Shown here piece after piece: positions 35,961 to 46,335 of a stretch of DNA of 64,000 bases. The notes beneath the pieces were generated by a model. It worked only from the letters and a program-made list of their open reading frames with translations. It searched no databases and was not told the DNA's origin. A program made the translations under genes and the position numbers. Every line of letters begins with the position of its first letter. Positions within the stretch are counted from its first letter, which is position 1. Source of the stretch: Climacium dendroides (lineage: Eukaryota; Streptophyta; Bryopsida; Hypnales; Climaciaceae); NCBI GenBank assembly GCA_950106755.1, contig OX467082.1, positions 28,148,001 through 28,212,000 of the forward strand, given 5' to 3'.

Positions 35961-36225
35961 CATCACAAAGTTTAGACCTTATGGTTTGGCAATAGTTATC
36001 ATGCGGATATCGTTGTTTCATGAGTTTGCACATTAATCGCACTGTTATTGCAACATTGCAATGCATTGCTTCGCATCGTTATAATGCATTACTTGTAACT
36101 GCATCGTAACGATGTAAACAATGCACCGTAATAATGTGATATCAATGTGATAAACGTGTGAACCCATGGAACAACTATAACTACACGATAATTGTTGCCA
36201 AACCGTAGGGTCTAAACTTTGTGAT
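35961..36225. mobile_element. Palindromic MITE family B, copy 2
   Basis: A 265-bp full-length palindrome with ends CATCACAAAGTTTAGACC and the inverse GTCTAAACTTTGTGATG. It shares TTTGGCAA, TTATCATGCGG and GCATCGTTATAATGC words with copies at 5230 and 62160. Confidence 0.8.
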
Positions 36226-36374
36226 GTGGTGTCGTGACCATCCAATGCTCCCCAACAACAACTCACTAAAAGTGAATCGACTATCATTATTTAAATGCCA
36301 CGTCATGGGGAATGTCACTGTGGTACTCTTATTATACTTGTTTCGAAGCAAAATTTTGAATTGACTTTTGTCCC

Positions 36375-36690
36375 ACATGAACATAGTATTTAAGGACTAA
36401 AAGTAAAAAAAATTATCTTTTACATTGTAGATGTCTATTACATGAACATGGTACTAAAGAGTTAAAAGTAGAAGCTTTATCTTTTACATTGTAGATATCT
36501 AATACATGAACATGGTACTAAAGGGTTAAAAATAGAAGCTTTATCTTGTACTTTGTAAACATCTACTAAAGAATTAAAAATAGAAGTTTTATTTTTACTT
36601 TATAGACATCTATTACATACACTACTTAAGGATTAAAAGTAGAAGCTTTATCACTTACTTTGTAGATATCTATTACATGTACATGTACTT
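36375..36690. repeat. ~65-bp tandem repeat, about 5 diverged units
   Basis: Units begin with ACATGAACATGGTACTAAAG-like text at 36375, 36440 and 36504, then shorter diverged units follow to about 36690. Each contains AAAAGTAGAAGCTTTATC and TTTGTAGATATCTATTACAT. Non-coding. Confidence 0.75.
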
Positions 36691-36751
36691 CTTAATATTT
36701 ATAGATTCTTTCATTTTATTTAGATGTAAATTCTTATATAATCTTATATTC

Positions 36752-37288
36752 TTAAGTAGAAATTCTTTTATCATTTTTATTTGTGGATTTTGTCCATCCT
36801 TCAAACATGCGTGGAGTGTGCATTGTTGAAGAATTGCTTCCAAATCGTCCCCACACACTTTGAAGGTTAGGCATGGGTTCACTTGAAATATGATTTCTTG
36901 TTTCTATGATGTGTCTCCAAAAATTCCCACTCTTCTGTCCGGTCCCTTGCTTTGGATCCCATGAAATGTACAAAAAAGAAAAGCACAGTTGCTTCTCCTC
37001 GGCCTCACAAAAGTTCTCCCCCTTCTTTGTACATCCCCCACTACCCTCCATTACCTCCACGTTAGCATCCACGGAGGCCATAGTCTACGTTGACCAAATT
37101 AGCATGACTATAAAATTGCCCTCTACAAAGACCCTCTTTTGCCAAGCAAATGTGAGAGTGACAGGAGAGACGGTAGAATTAGTAGCGTGATAGGATGCTA
37201 GTGTAGAGCCATTCTCCGCTAAAAATGCACGGCAAATAGAAAGTGCCGTTGCCGAGGCCATTGGGAGCAGCTGGTGGCGATGCTTTAA
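36752..37288. other. GC-richer block with unrecognised frames
   Basis: Two consecutive minus-strand frames (36752-37081, starting MASVDANVEVMEGSGG, and 37085-37300, containing MASATALSICRAFLAENG) overlap a plus frame (36906-37190). None shows a domain I recognise. Composition is higher in GC than the flanks. It could be a captured gene fragment or an old exon; no splice framework could be fixed. Confidence 0.25.
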
Positions 37289-37418
37289 GAGCATACCCAC
37301 AGCAACACGCTAAAGCAACATTGTAAAGGTTCTACACCATTGATCTTCTAATTATGAGGGATGTCCTCCATTGATGCGGTTCATAGTGTTGCTTCAGCGT
37401 GTTGCTGTGGGGATGCTC
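37289..37418. mobile_element. Tourist-like MITE with TAA target duplication
   Basis: A 130-bp near-palindrome. The left end GAGCATACCCACAGCAACAC is mirrored by the complement of the right end, GAGCATCCCCACAGCAACAC. It is flanked by direct TAA on both sides (37286-37288 and 37419-37421). A three-base TWA duplication and GAGCATCYCCA-type ends match PIF/Harbinger-mobilised Tourist-like MITEs. The resident Harbinger at 11-14 kb is a possible source of enzyme, which is inference. Confidence 0.85.
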
Positions 37419-38736
37419 TAACAGGGTGAAAACGCAAGTTTCTCCATGCTAAAAGTAAAATCTTGTCCCCTATTATGTGCCGTGTTTAGAGTATGCTGTC
37501 AATCACTCCCACCTCATTAGGTGATTAGGGGTCTAGTTTGGGGATCTCCGGTTGCAAATATGAATTCAAGATTTACAATTTTTTTTCATGTGCAAAAAAG
37601 TAAAAAATTCCTGTGTTTTTCCCCGGGGTAAAATTCCTGCGTTTTCAGCTTTCGCCCTGCTGGTCCCATGTTCGTGGGATGGCTTTAGTGTCCTGCTCTT
37701 TGGAGTGTCAGCTGCCTAGTAGCTCATCTTTGTCAGAGTCTTATTGGTGTAGACTACTGATTGCAAGTCAGATGGGTTCTGCAGGGATTGCTGCCCAATC
37801 TGATGAGTGTCCTTGTATCTCCTTTTGTCATAGAACAAGAAACTATCAAACACTAATCATCTGATAAGATTAGCAACTCATTCCATGTCTCAAACGGAGG
37901 TCTGTTCAATCTATAACTTCAATCCGTTCATTGCATGATTTGTTCTCAAATCCTTAGCCAGTGATGCTCCTTCTTACAAACCTTGCGTTTGTGACACAAA
38001 CGAGACTACCCAAGTGAGGCAGAGTTGCATGATTTCTGTGAAACATTTAGCAAACTTTTGATACATTCTTGGTAACGGGGGATTCATACAGTGAAGTGTC
38101 TGGCGAGTGGAATTCAGGTACCAATGCCCATCAAGCAGTTTAATGGACAATGTGGATGTGTACAATCAGTACAGGAGGTGGATGGTATGCAACCTGACCC
38201 CAAAGTAGTGAGTCTAATTATGCATCAACTGTACGTTGCTCATGAAGTCACAAACTTATGTATCAATTGTACATACTAGTTGAAGAGGTCATGAGCTGAT
38301 TGAAGTCATGAACTGAAGTTATGCACTCATAGGATAAGAAGCACAATTGATGCACCTGCATGTGGACAGCTTTGTGGCTTTCCGTATGGATTGCAATCCT
38401 GATGCCTGCTACAGAACTCCTGATGCAAAACACAGTTGTGATCAGCCCTTTTCTTTCTCTCTCACTTTTGAGAAAGAGTCAGGGTGGCAATCACTTATTA
38501 AAATTTGGTGAAGCACTGTATTTTTACATTCATCCATCCTTTGAACTCAAAAAATACTTTTCAATCATATTCATGTACTTTTTCATTCAATTTTGGTGAC
38601 TTCATCTACAATTTTAATTTTAATTTTTCAAAAATAGAAATGGAAATTTCTAGCAAGAAAAAGATTGCTTTTTTCTAGAAAAAAGTAGAAATTTATTTTG
38701 AAATGGTGCAATTTGGCCCTATGGTGCTAGAAAAAA
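37419..38736. other. Intergenic, no supported gene
   Basis: Mixed composition; short frames such as 37613-37864 and 37974-38165 have no recognisable features. No splice or repeat structure was seen. Confidence 0.5.
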
Positions 38737-39150
38737 ACCCAATTAGTTGTGATTGTGAGTACACTTGCTTGAGAATTCATTTGTACTGTAATAACTCTTT
38801 CTTAATAGTTGGTTGAATGTTATTTCTAGCTAGCTAATTGATGTATTTATATCATGTTATCATATCATTGAGTAGTTTGTGTCTTTGTTGCCCTTCCTCC
38901 AATAGAATGATGTGAAAGATTTCACATCATTTCATCCCATCATTGAAATGAAATAGAATATTTTACATTCCATCAATAGCTACAAGGCACATGACACTAA
39001 TTGGGGTATAAAATTCCTCATGCAAAACACTTGTGATTGTTTGTACACTTGCTTGAGAATTTATTTGTACTATAAATGCTCTTCCTCGTTAGTTGGTTAG
39101 ACATTGAATTAAGTGAATTGGTATATTTACATCATGTTAATTTGATTGGT
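38737..39150. repeat. Direct repeat, two ~130-bp units
   Basis: The unit TTGTGATTG...GTACACTTGCTTGAGAATT...TTAGTTGGTT...TATTTATATCATGTTA at about 38753-38880 recurs with divergence at about 39025-39150. Between them is a short perfect hairpin, GATGTGAAAGATTTCACATC, near 38910. Confidence 0.6.
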
Positions 39151-40239
39151 GTTGGCTATTTTTTAAACCTAAAAGTGCCTATATGGCCTAAATGGCCCAA
39201 AGTGTCCCCTTTTCATAGCTTTAGAGCTTGACATAAATCATATAGAAAGCTCCAAGAAAGGTACAAAAGGTACCTATAGAAAGATGAAATCATAGTTTGT
39301 GCTTAGAATTGAAAATAAAAAATATTTTTTGAAATTTACCATAATCATCTATTAGTTTTTGAAGGGCCTTTTAACCTTGAAAGAACATTCAAAATCGGAT
39401 TCTTTAATAGTAACATAACCATTGCCTTTCTCCAAAATGTTGAGCTTTTTGAACACTAGTTGTGATATTTAATTATTTGAATATTAGAAGCCCTCCTTAA
39501 ATTTCCTCTTTTTTTTACTTTTATTTAAACCTTTTCAAGCTCAATGTTGTCTCTCTTTACCATTCCCACCTTGAGATACACCAAAACATTGTTGATACCT
39601 CTTTTTAGTGTTTTTTGAGAGAAGGTAGTATAATTATCAAAGTCTTTTTAAAGAATATTTTTAACTTAGGAACATTTGGATGGATCAAGGCACCAATATA
39701 CCTTGTAGGAAGATGTAGCTAAAAGCATGTATTAGAATCATTGCAATCTTGAACATTGTGTACATATAACACTTGCAATACAAAAAAAGCCTACTTCATC
39801 AAGCCAATGCCTCCATCAAACTAGATTAAGCTTATTTTTCTTTTAAATCTTTTGAAAATCAAGAGTCACTTTGCCATCACTTTTGAGGTCGAAGGTATTG
39901 GCAAAGACAAAAAATAACTTAGTGAATTTGAGGTTACAAACATTTTTGAGGCAAAGCTATGGTCTCTAGAGTATAGACAATTGATTAAGGGTTTAAAGAA
40001 TATCCCTATTTACTAAATTTTTGAATGAGGACTTATTCAAATTTCTTCATATTCTCTAAATTTTTTTAACAAGGGCTTAAAGACTGGACATCTATACTAA
40101 ATGTGAAGATATTGACACATTGAAAAAAATGTGTTGCTTCTTAGCAAAAACAAGATTGAATTTTTTTTTAGATTATATAACTTCACCTATAGGAAGTAAA
40201 GAGAGTTTTGGATTTTGTGACCAAGATCACGACTTTAGG
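39151..40239. other. AT-rich intergenic
   Basis: No gene, repeat or hairpin could be supported. Confidence 0.5.
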
Positions 40240-40538
40240 GCAACCCCACTACTTTTTGTCATTTTATCACTATAGTTCAAAGTTCAAAGGGCAACCCCTC
40301 TACTTTCTATCATTCTATCACTGTAGTCCAGAGTCCAAAGCGCAACCCCACTGCTTTCTATTATTCTATCAGTGTAGTCCAAAGTTCAAAAGGCAATCCC
40401 ACTTTCTATCATTCTATCAGTGTAGTCCAAAGTTCAAAGGGCAATCCCACTTTCTATCATTCTATCAGTGTAGTCCAAAGTTCAAAGGGCAACCCCACTG
40501 CTTTCTACCATTCTATCACATTGTAGTCCAAAGTCCAC
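40240..40538. repeat. Minisatellite 1 (51/48-bp units, six copies)
   Basis: Units beginning GCAACCCC or GCAATCCC start at 40240, 40291, 40342, 40393, 40441 and 40489, so the period steps from 51 to 48 bp. Each unit carries TTTCTATCATTCTATCA and GTCCAAAGTTCAAA. Both periods are multiples of three, so the array is open as a 121-codon frame of 17/16-residue repeats; this is best read as a by-product. Confidence 0.85.
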
Positions 40539-40548
40539 AACAATACCA

Positions 40549-40990
40549 TTCTCCCAAATTCTCCCAAAGATGACTTTTGTCATTAAATAGCTTCTTTTAG
40601 TCCATTCTTTCAAAGATTCTTTTAGTCCATTCTTCTAAAGATGACTTCTGTTTAAATTCTCCCAAAGATGACTTTTGTCATTAAATAGCTTCTTTTAGTC
40701 CATTCTCCCAAAGATGACTTTTGTTTAAATTCTCCCAAAGATGACTTTTGTCATTAAATAGCTTCTTTTAGTCCATTCTCCCAAAGATGACTTTTGTCAT
40801 TAAATAGCTTCTTTTAGTCCATTCTCCCAAAGATGACTTTTGTCATTAAATAGCTTCTTTTAGTCCATTCTCCCAAAGATGACTTTTGTAATTAAATAGC
40901 TTCTTTTAGTCCATTCTCCCAAAGCTGACTCCTGTTTAAATTCTCCCAAAGATGACTTTTGCCATTAAATAGCTTCTTTTAGTCCAAACC
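40549..40990. repeat. Minisatellite 2 (46-bp units, about nine copies)
   Basis: The unit is TCTCCCAAAGATGACTTTTG then TCATTAAATAGCTTCTTTTAGTCCAT, period 46 bp. Some units are replaced by a shorter form ending GTTTAAAT. Homogeneity between units is high, especially from 40680 to 40920. Confidence 0.85.
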
Positions 40991-41011
40991 AAAGTAGGAG
41001 GACTATAAAGT

Positions 41012-41412
41012 CTTTAGTCTCTAAAAACATACTTCAAGGCAAACATACATGTAAAGTCTCTAAAAACATACTTCAAGGCAAACATACAAGGCAAACATAC
41101 ATGTAAAGTCTCTAAAAACATACTTCAAGGCAAACATACATGTAAAGTCTCTAAAAACATACTTCAAGGCAAACATACATGTAAAGTCTCTAAAAACATA
41201 CTTCAAGGCAAACATACATGTAAAGTCTCTAAAAACATACTTCAAGGCAAACATACATGTAAAGTCTCTAAAAACATACTTCAAGGCAAACATACATGTA
41301 AAGTCTCTAAAAACATACTTCAAGGCATACATGTAAAGTCTCTAAAAACATACTTCAAGGCATACATGTAAAGTCTCTAAAAACATACTTCAAGGCAAAC
41401 ATACATGTAAAT
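41012..41412. repeat. Minisatellite 3 (39-bp units, about ten copies)
   Basis: The unit is GTAAAGTCTCTAAAAACATA then CTTCAAGGCAAACATACAT. Starts are at 41051, 41103, 41142, 41181, 41220, 41259, 41298, 41333 and 41368, plus a partial first unit near 41016 and an end at 41407. The period is 39 bp, with one 52-bp step and two 35-bp steps. Units are almost identical. The minus frame MFALKYVFRDFTC repeated is a product of the 39-bp period. There are no unique spacers, so it is not CRISPR. Confidence 0.9.
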
Positions 41413-41424
41413 TGCTCTCTCATT

Positions 41425-41640
41425 GCATAGTGTGCATTTGAGGAGGTGGACACTTCTAGTGACCTTCACTTCAAAAATTTATAACTACTTCTACAAAGCT
41501 CCAAAAATATGAAATAACTTGGGTTCAATGCCAATTTCATTTGTCTTTCAAGGAAAATTTACAGAAGTCTTTATCTCCCCCGATTAATTTCCAACTCCTG
41601 AATGGGCATTCTACGGCCTCCTAACTTAGTCACAAGGAGT
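41425..41640 (+). repeat. Dispersed repeat family M, copy 1
   Basis: Similar to 52540-52790. Shared landmarks are GCATTTGAGGAGGTGG, CTTCAAAAATTTATAACTA, AATATGAAATAACTTGGGTT, a C-run (CTCCCCC) and GGGCATTCTACGGCCTCCTA. It separates minisatellite 3 from the 3' side of the DUF2235 gene. Confidence 0.6.
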
Positions 41641-41874
41641 GTGGCCAAAACACAGACATCAAACAGCATGTACCAGACATCCAAACACTAAAAGCTAAAG
41701 CGGAAGACTTTTGAATCCCACCGCCAAATCCCAAACCAGTTGAACTGATGAACTTCACCTGGAAACAATCCCTAGAAATTCCAGAACAACCGGAACTATC
41801 TATGCACGCCTCAAACAAGTACTTTCCTGTAGATTGGCAATTACATTCCCAAGCTGGTCCCATCTCCCTGCAAA

Positions 41875-43419
41875 TCAGAACCCCAACCAGCTCCAGAACC
41901 CGGTCTGCTTCCCTGGCGGCACCACCTCCTTTCCGCATTCACACTTAATTAGCGGCAGCTGATTCAGCGGTTCACTCGTCTCCACGGCGTCATCAGTTTC
42001 AATCTGCCACCGTGTCGTCTTCACGAGATCAGGAGTCTCGATATCCAGCTTGTGAAGATCCACTATGTCGGGCGCCACTTTCGTAAACTGCGTCCCGTAT
42101 TTTCCGAACAGGGTCTTGGGGCAGTAGGCGCGTTTCTCGCCTTGCTTGACGGACAACGCAATGCGATCTGTCACGGACCAGTGCAGCTTGGCACCGTTCT
42201 TTTCGGTGGCTTCCCGATCGAACCTATTGTAAAACAGTTTGTAGTTTCCACCGAGGAAAAGAGCGTAAGAATCTTCGGGTGTGCGCAGGGAGACGCGACG
42301 GGTGGGAACGGGAGTGCCTTCGGAGCTGCTGCTTTGCGTGGGAGGCGAGTCGTAGGTCCAGTAGAAGCGGAGGCCATGCTTCATGGCATGTCTCTGCATC
42401 CACACGTACGAGTATTGCCAGAGATCGTCCGGATCGTTGAAGTCGTCTAGGTCAGCGCCACCACCGACGTTGCAGTGACTACCCACGAACCAGACTTGCT
42501 TGACCTCCTGATTTTGTGGGGTGACTGCATCCCAGAGAGTGGGGGCAAAGTGCTTGCGGTGTTCGTCGATGGCGAGAGCGTGGTAGGCGTTTTCCACGAT
42601 GCACGAGAGGCCTTGGTCGTGGAACTCGTACTGCTTCTTGCTGTATCGAGAGAAGGGGTAGACGTAGTCGTCGACGACTTTGAATCCCGTTTCAGGGATG
42701 CCGACGGCCCCGACGGTGTCCCACACGCCGAGCATCTTGACCGTCACGCGTTGAATGTGGAAGTTGGCTTTCGTGGCGGTGGTTGTGAAGTCTTGCCATG
42801 CGTTGTAGAAGGCTTTGTGAAAAGCGGGGTTTTCCCTGACATTCCCATCGGAAGTGGTGGTTTGGACGTACGCCTGGTACATGTCGTACGCTTTCACGAC
42901 GACTGGGCTGTCTTCCTTCAACTCCGGATGATTCTTGGCGGATATGGATTCATTCTTCAGGACCCCGCCACATCGGTGCACGAGCGAGACGAGAGAGCGT
43001 GCGGAAAACGCCCCGCGACTGAAGCCGAACACGAAAATCTCGTCTCCTTCGCAGTAGTTGTTGGACAACCAGACGTAGCCCGCGATGACGTTTGCGGAAA
43101 GGCCGTAACCAAATCCTAAACCGGATAAATGGCCGAGGACTTCCGTGCCCACCCCTTTGATGTACTTCAGCAGCTGCACGGGCTGACGCTCGGGCTCCAG
43201 CACGGGCTCCCCGCTCGAGACGCCGGGACCGACCTTAGTATATGGCTCGTAATCTTCCGGGATCGAATCGTCAACCGCCTCGAACATACGGGCAACATTC
43301 GACAAGTTCATCCTTTGGTTCCCCGTGCCATCAAACATCAACACCAGACGACGATGGGGTGGTTTCAGTGGTTCCCGCTTGGGAGCTCTCGAATCGCTGT
43401 GTCCATTTGAGGTGTTCAT
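41875..43419 (-). CDS. DUF2235-family alpha/beta-hydrolase-fold protein
   Basis: A 514-aa intronless frame, much GC-richer than its surroundings. Family landmarks appear in order: RLVLMFDGTGNQ (Asp30, Gly31), the start of the DUF2235 domain; GFSRGAFSAR with the putative nucleophile Ser134 in a G-x-S-x-G motif; MLGVWDTVGAVG with Asp234; AYHALAIDEHRKHFAPTLW; and VWFVGSHCNVGGG with His315. These supply a Ser-Asp-His set. The C-terminal ~190 residues hold a polar linker and a CECGKEVVPP segment. Bacterial relatives include type VI secretion phospholipases, and fungi carry many copies; the substrate here is unknown. No signal peptide or membrane helix is obvious, so cytosolic location is likely. 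The ATG follows directly on a splice-acceptor motif (TTTTGATTACAG|G), implying a 5'UTR intron. A truncated paralogue lies at 21190-21467. Confidence 0.9.
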   Translation of the reverse strand: MNTSNGHSDSRAPKREPLKPPHRRLVLMFDGTGNQRMNLSNVARMFEAVDDSIPEDYEPYTKVGPGVSSGEPVLEPERQPVQLLKYIKGVGTEVLGHLSGLGFGYGLSANVIAGYVWLSNNYCEGDEIFVFGFSRGAFSARSLVSLVHRCGGVLKNESISAKNHPELKEDSPVVVKAYDMYQAYVQTTTSDGNVRENPAFHKAFYNAWQDFTTTATKANFHIQRVTVKMLGVWDTVGAVGIPETGFKVVDDYVYPFSRYSKKQYEFHDQGLSCIVENAYHALAIDEHRKHFAPTLWDAVTPQNQEVKQVWFVGSHCNVGGGADLDDFNDPDDLWQYSYVWMQRHAMKHGLRFYWTYDSPPTQSSSSEGTPVPTRRVSLRTPEDSYALFLGGNYKLFYNRFDREATEKNGAKLHWSVTDRIALSVKQGEKRAYCPKTLFGKYGTQFTKVAPDIVDLHKLDIETPDLVKTTRWQIETDDAVETSEPLNQLPLIKCECGKEVVPPGKQTGFWSWLGF

Positions 43420-43431
43420 CCTGTAATCAAA
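43420..43431 (-). promoter_or_regulatory. 5'UTR intron acceptor just before the DUF2235 start
   Basis: On the minus strand TTTTGATTACAG|G immediately precedes the ATG, and it is conserved in truncated copy A. It suggests the leader between the TATA box (43960) and the ATG is spliced, as in many plant genes. The donor site was not identified. Confidence 0.45.
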
Positions 43432-43959
43432 ATTTGCGATTCATGTCACAAACAAACTCAGTCTCAAACAAATACTCCCGTAATGGATTCAACTCATTGA
43501 AAGCAAGGCAGAAGCAGAGAGATGTTTTATATGCGACTTGTGACGTTGCAATCGATTTGGATTACAAGCTGTAGAGCTCAATCTGTACACAACTTACCGA
43601 CAGACAAGATTGACAGAAGAAATCAGGAGAAGGGACCCAACTTGGCACGCAAGTTTTGTAGAATGCTAGTCATTGCAGGCAATTGCAACCAGCTTGATTC
43701 CAAGCATATACAGATTCCATGAAAGTAAATGAGATTGTTCACCTGTTTCGCAGACACCGCAGCTGTGAGACGGAAGCGCTTACTCAGATCCGCTTCGAAT
43801 GGAAGGATGTTCAAAAACTACACGCGCTAGTCTCACTCGAAATCCTCGTAATGCAGCAAGCTTCTCAAGCTAGCTACGGTACGCCTGCATTCACTGATCT
43901 CGACTACAAACTTACGAGCCCATCGACATAGCTTTAGAGCCTGAAGGATAACCTGCAGC

Positions 43960-43969
43960 TTTATATATA
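43960..43969 (-). promoter_or_regulatory. TATA box of the DUF2235 gene
   Basis: TATATATAAA on the minus strand, about 540 bp upstream of the start codon and conserved in position in copy A (22139-22146). The distance fits a leader containing an intron. Confidence 0.5.
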
Positions 43970-44887
43970 CATATACCACCTATGACGAGATCCACCAGTC
44001 CCCGACAGCGTTGCAACATCTCCAGAGCACTGCTGCAGAAGTTGTTGTGCCAGGCTGCAAGTTGGCCCACGAAATGAAAAGATTCCGCGCTTTCCGAGTG
44101 CTGTATTGCACGGCGTTTCTATTTTTTGGACTCGGATCTGACTATTTCCGATCCTGCGAGTGAATTTTCTATATTAACGTTGATGATTGCGGGATGCATG
44201 GACGTATTTGGACAGTCGGAAAATGGCTTTTTCATCACGTGGGGATGGCCAGGCTGGAGGCGAGAAAAGCATGGGCATTGGGGAGGAATCTCGAACCTCC
44301 GGAAATATCTGAACACTTGCTGGAGCACCTTGCAGCCAATTTACTTCAGCGAATTTCCTTTCGGCAAATTTTCGCCAGAATCTGCTCTCATTAGGGGGTG
44401 GCGACACCTTCTCTCAGAATGAAACGTCTGTGAAGAATGAGAAGGTATGGAGTGAAAACAGGAGTCAATAGGAACCCATCTCCACGAAGAAGGTGTGACA
44501 TCCAATTTGTGAAAAAACATCCACAATTGGGGTGAAATCGGTAGACAAAGTGAAAGTGTTAACAATTTCATTCTAAAAATTTCTTCATGCCCATTTTTGA
44601 GCCCATTTTTCTTCACGTCCATTTCCAAAAAAAAGTCTTTAATCTTTATAGAAAGTCCCCCATTCTTTGAAGATTGAGTATAGGGAGAAGGTGTGACAAC
44701 TCCTATTTGATTGCCTATTTTAAAAGTTGTCCAATCCTTCTAAGAAAATAAAATACTTACCAAGATTTGGATGAAAGTTAACCCTTAAAGGATTAAATGA
44801 CTATTGAATGTATGCAAATAATCTTGGTAGGTGTGTATGAATTCATTTTTATAGGTTGTTCTTCAAATTGACACAATACTCCCTTAG

Positions 44888-45082
44888 TGGCAATTTAATT
44901 TTTTTCTTCTAATTAGTTGCCTTGATCAAAAGAATTTAATTTTTTTCTTCTAATTAGTTGCCTTATCAAAAGTTATGTTGCCCTAAACTTTTAAGCAACC
45001 TAAGGAACTTTGAGTAGTATGTGCAAAAACTCCTATAATTTGAAATTTGAGTAGTATGTGCAAAAACTCCTATAATTTGAAA
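44888..45082. repeat. Two adjacent short tandem duplications
   Basis: About 44892-44972 holds two copies of a ~42-bp unit with TTAATTTTTTTCTTCTAATT then AGTTGCCTT. About 45009-45082 holds two identical 37-bp copies of TTTGAGTAGTATGTGCAAAA... . Both are recent local events. Confidence 0.75.
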
Positions 45083-45627
45083 TTTGGCAAGAATGTAACT
45101 TTTACATGATACAAGATGGAAGTGTCAAAAAAACAAAACCATGTTTACTATAAAAATATCACTTTAGAAGGATTTAAAGGATTTGTTGGCCTTGTTGGGC
45201 AAGATATAAATAAAAATAATTTCTTCTAACTTCAAACATTAAAATCTTTCAATTTATGTAGTCAAAACTAATGAAAATAATTTCTACACATTCCAATAGT
45301 AGTTTAGTACAAAATTGTATAGTTGATTTTTGAAAAAAAAAAATTCATTTTTTCTCACTACCCTAAAAAGTGGCATCTTTTCACAATTTGTGTCCAAAAT
45401 GTGCTTTAGTTCTTTAGGGATTAAAAATACTTGTTTTAGAGATTACAATAAACAAATGTTCACTTATAGATGATTCTATCCATTTTCTCATGTATCTACA
45501 ATTTTGCAATTTACATGTATCATGGTTGTTTGCCCCGACAAATCGACAATACAACAAATATGATGAACATGACATGAATTTTATCCCTTGTTTGTCTAAT
45601 AAGGTCAAACTTTCTTTTGACTTTTCA

Positions 45628-45990
45628 ATAAAAAATTTGGTCTGCCCGTTGGCCACGTGGCCTCCGCGTGGCATAGGGGTACATGTAGGTCTGAGCAACC
45701 TCGGGTATAAGGTAAGTGCAGATAGGGTGACCTCGGGTGCATTTAGAGGGTGAGTGCGGGTGGACATAGTGCACAAGGACCTTCACCTACGATCACCCCA
45801 TCTGCACCGATGGGTGCCCTACTTGCACCCGCATCCACGGTCACCCAGTTGCGCCACCCACAGTCGTTCATGGTGACGTAGTTTGGACTTTCCATATAAA
45901 TTACCCATTGGGCAAAAAAATTTGAAAATTTGGGCAACCTCGGGTAGGGTAACCACAGGTCCATCATATATGACCGACACTCATCATATA
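45628..45990. other. GC-rich insertion in copy B
   Basis: A GC-rich block absent from copy A. It carries three copies of ACCTCGGGT (about 45697, 45730, 45945) and opposite GGGTGAGTGCGGGTGG / CACCCGCATCCACGG words. Loose inverted ends (AAATTTGGTCTGCCCGTTGG and, inverted, AAATTTTTTTGCCCAATGGG) suggest a mobile element, class unknown. Confidence 0.4.
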
Positions 45991-46291
45991 CGATATGCGA
46001 CGTTAGACAAACAACTCAACACCAAAACCTTGAAAATGTGTTCAACAAAACAACCCTTAACATGTATTGCCAAGGTGCAATCAATATACCTAGAAATAAA
46101 AATAAAAATTGGTTGTTGAACTGTAATTTCTACAACTGTGTTATCCTGAAAATGATGTTGAGCACACCAAATGTTGTATGGGTGCAATTCTCTGCTATTG
46201 TAGAAACATAAAATGCACCTGTTGGTCCCAAAATTGAATCATATTTGAGTGAATACGTATTACAAAGGGTGGCACCCTTCCAGGGTTATAA

Positions 46292-46335
46292 TTTACTGTT
46301 CAAAATTTACTGTTCAAAATTTACTGTTCAAAATC
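46292..46335. repeat. 14-bp tandem repeat, three copies
   Basis: TTTACTGTTCAAAA occurs three times in a row within copy B. Copy A has a single TGTTCAAAATCAG at the equivalent place (about 24120). Confidence 0.8.

Noticed and set aside
40208..40573. 121-codon plus frame with repeats such as FKGQPHCFLPFYH
   Set aside because: Same reasoning: 51/48-bp units are multiples of three, and the unit is a minisatellite.
41060..41332. 90-codon minus frame with a repeated MFALKYVFRDFTC
   Set aside because: It is forced by a 39-bp tandem period (13 codons) with no in-frame stop; no start context or domain supports a gene.
41012..41412. Regularly spaced direct repeats as a possible CRISPR array
   Set aside because: The whole 39-bp unit repeats, so there are no unique spacers; the context is eukaryotic and no cas genes are present.
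42052..42450. 132-codon plus frame
   Set aside because: Also antisense to the DUF2235 coding sequence.
42475..43119. 214-codon plus frame across the DUF2235 gene
   Set aside because: Antisense shadow of a GC-rich coding exon whose minus-strand frame carries all the family motifs.
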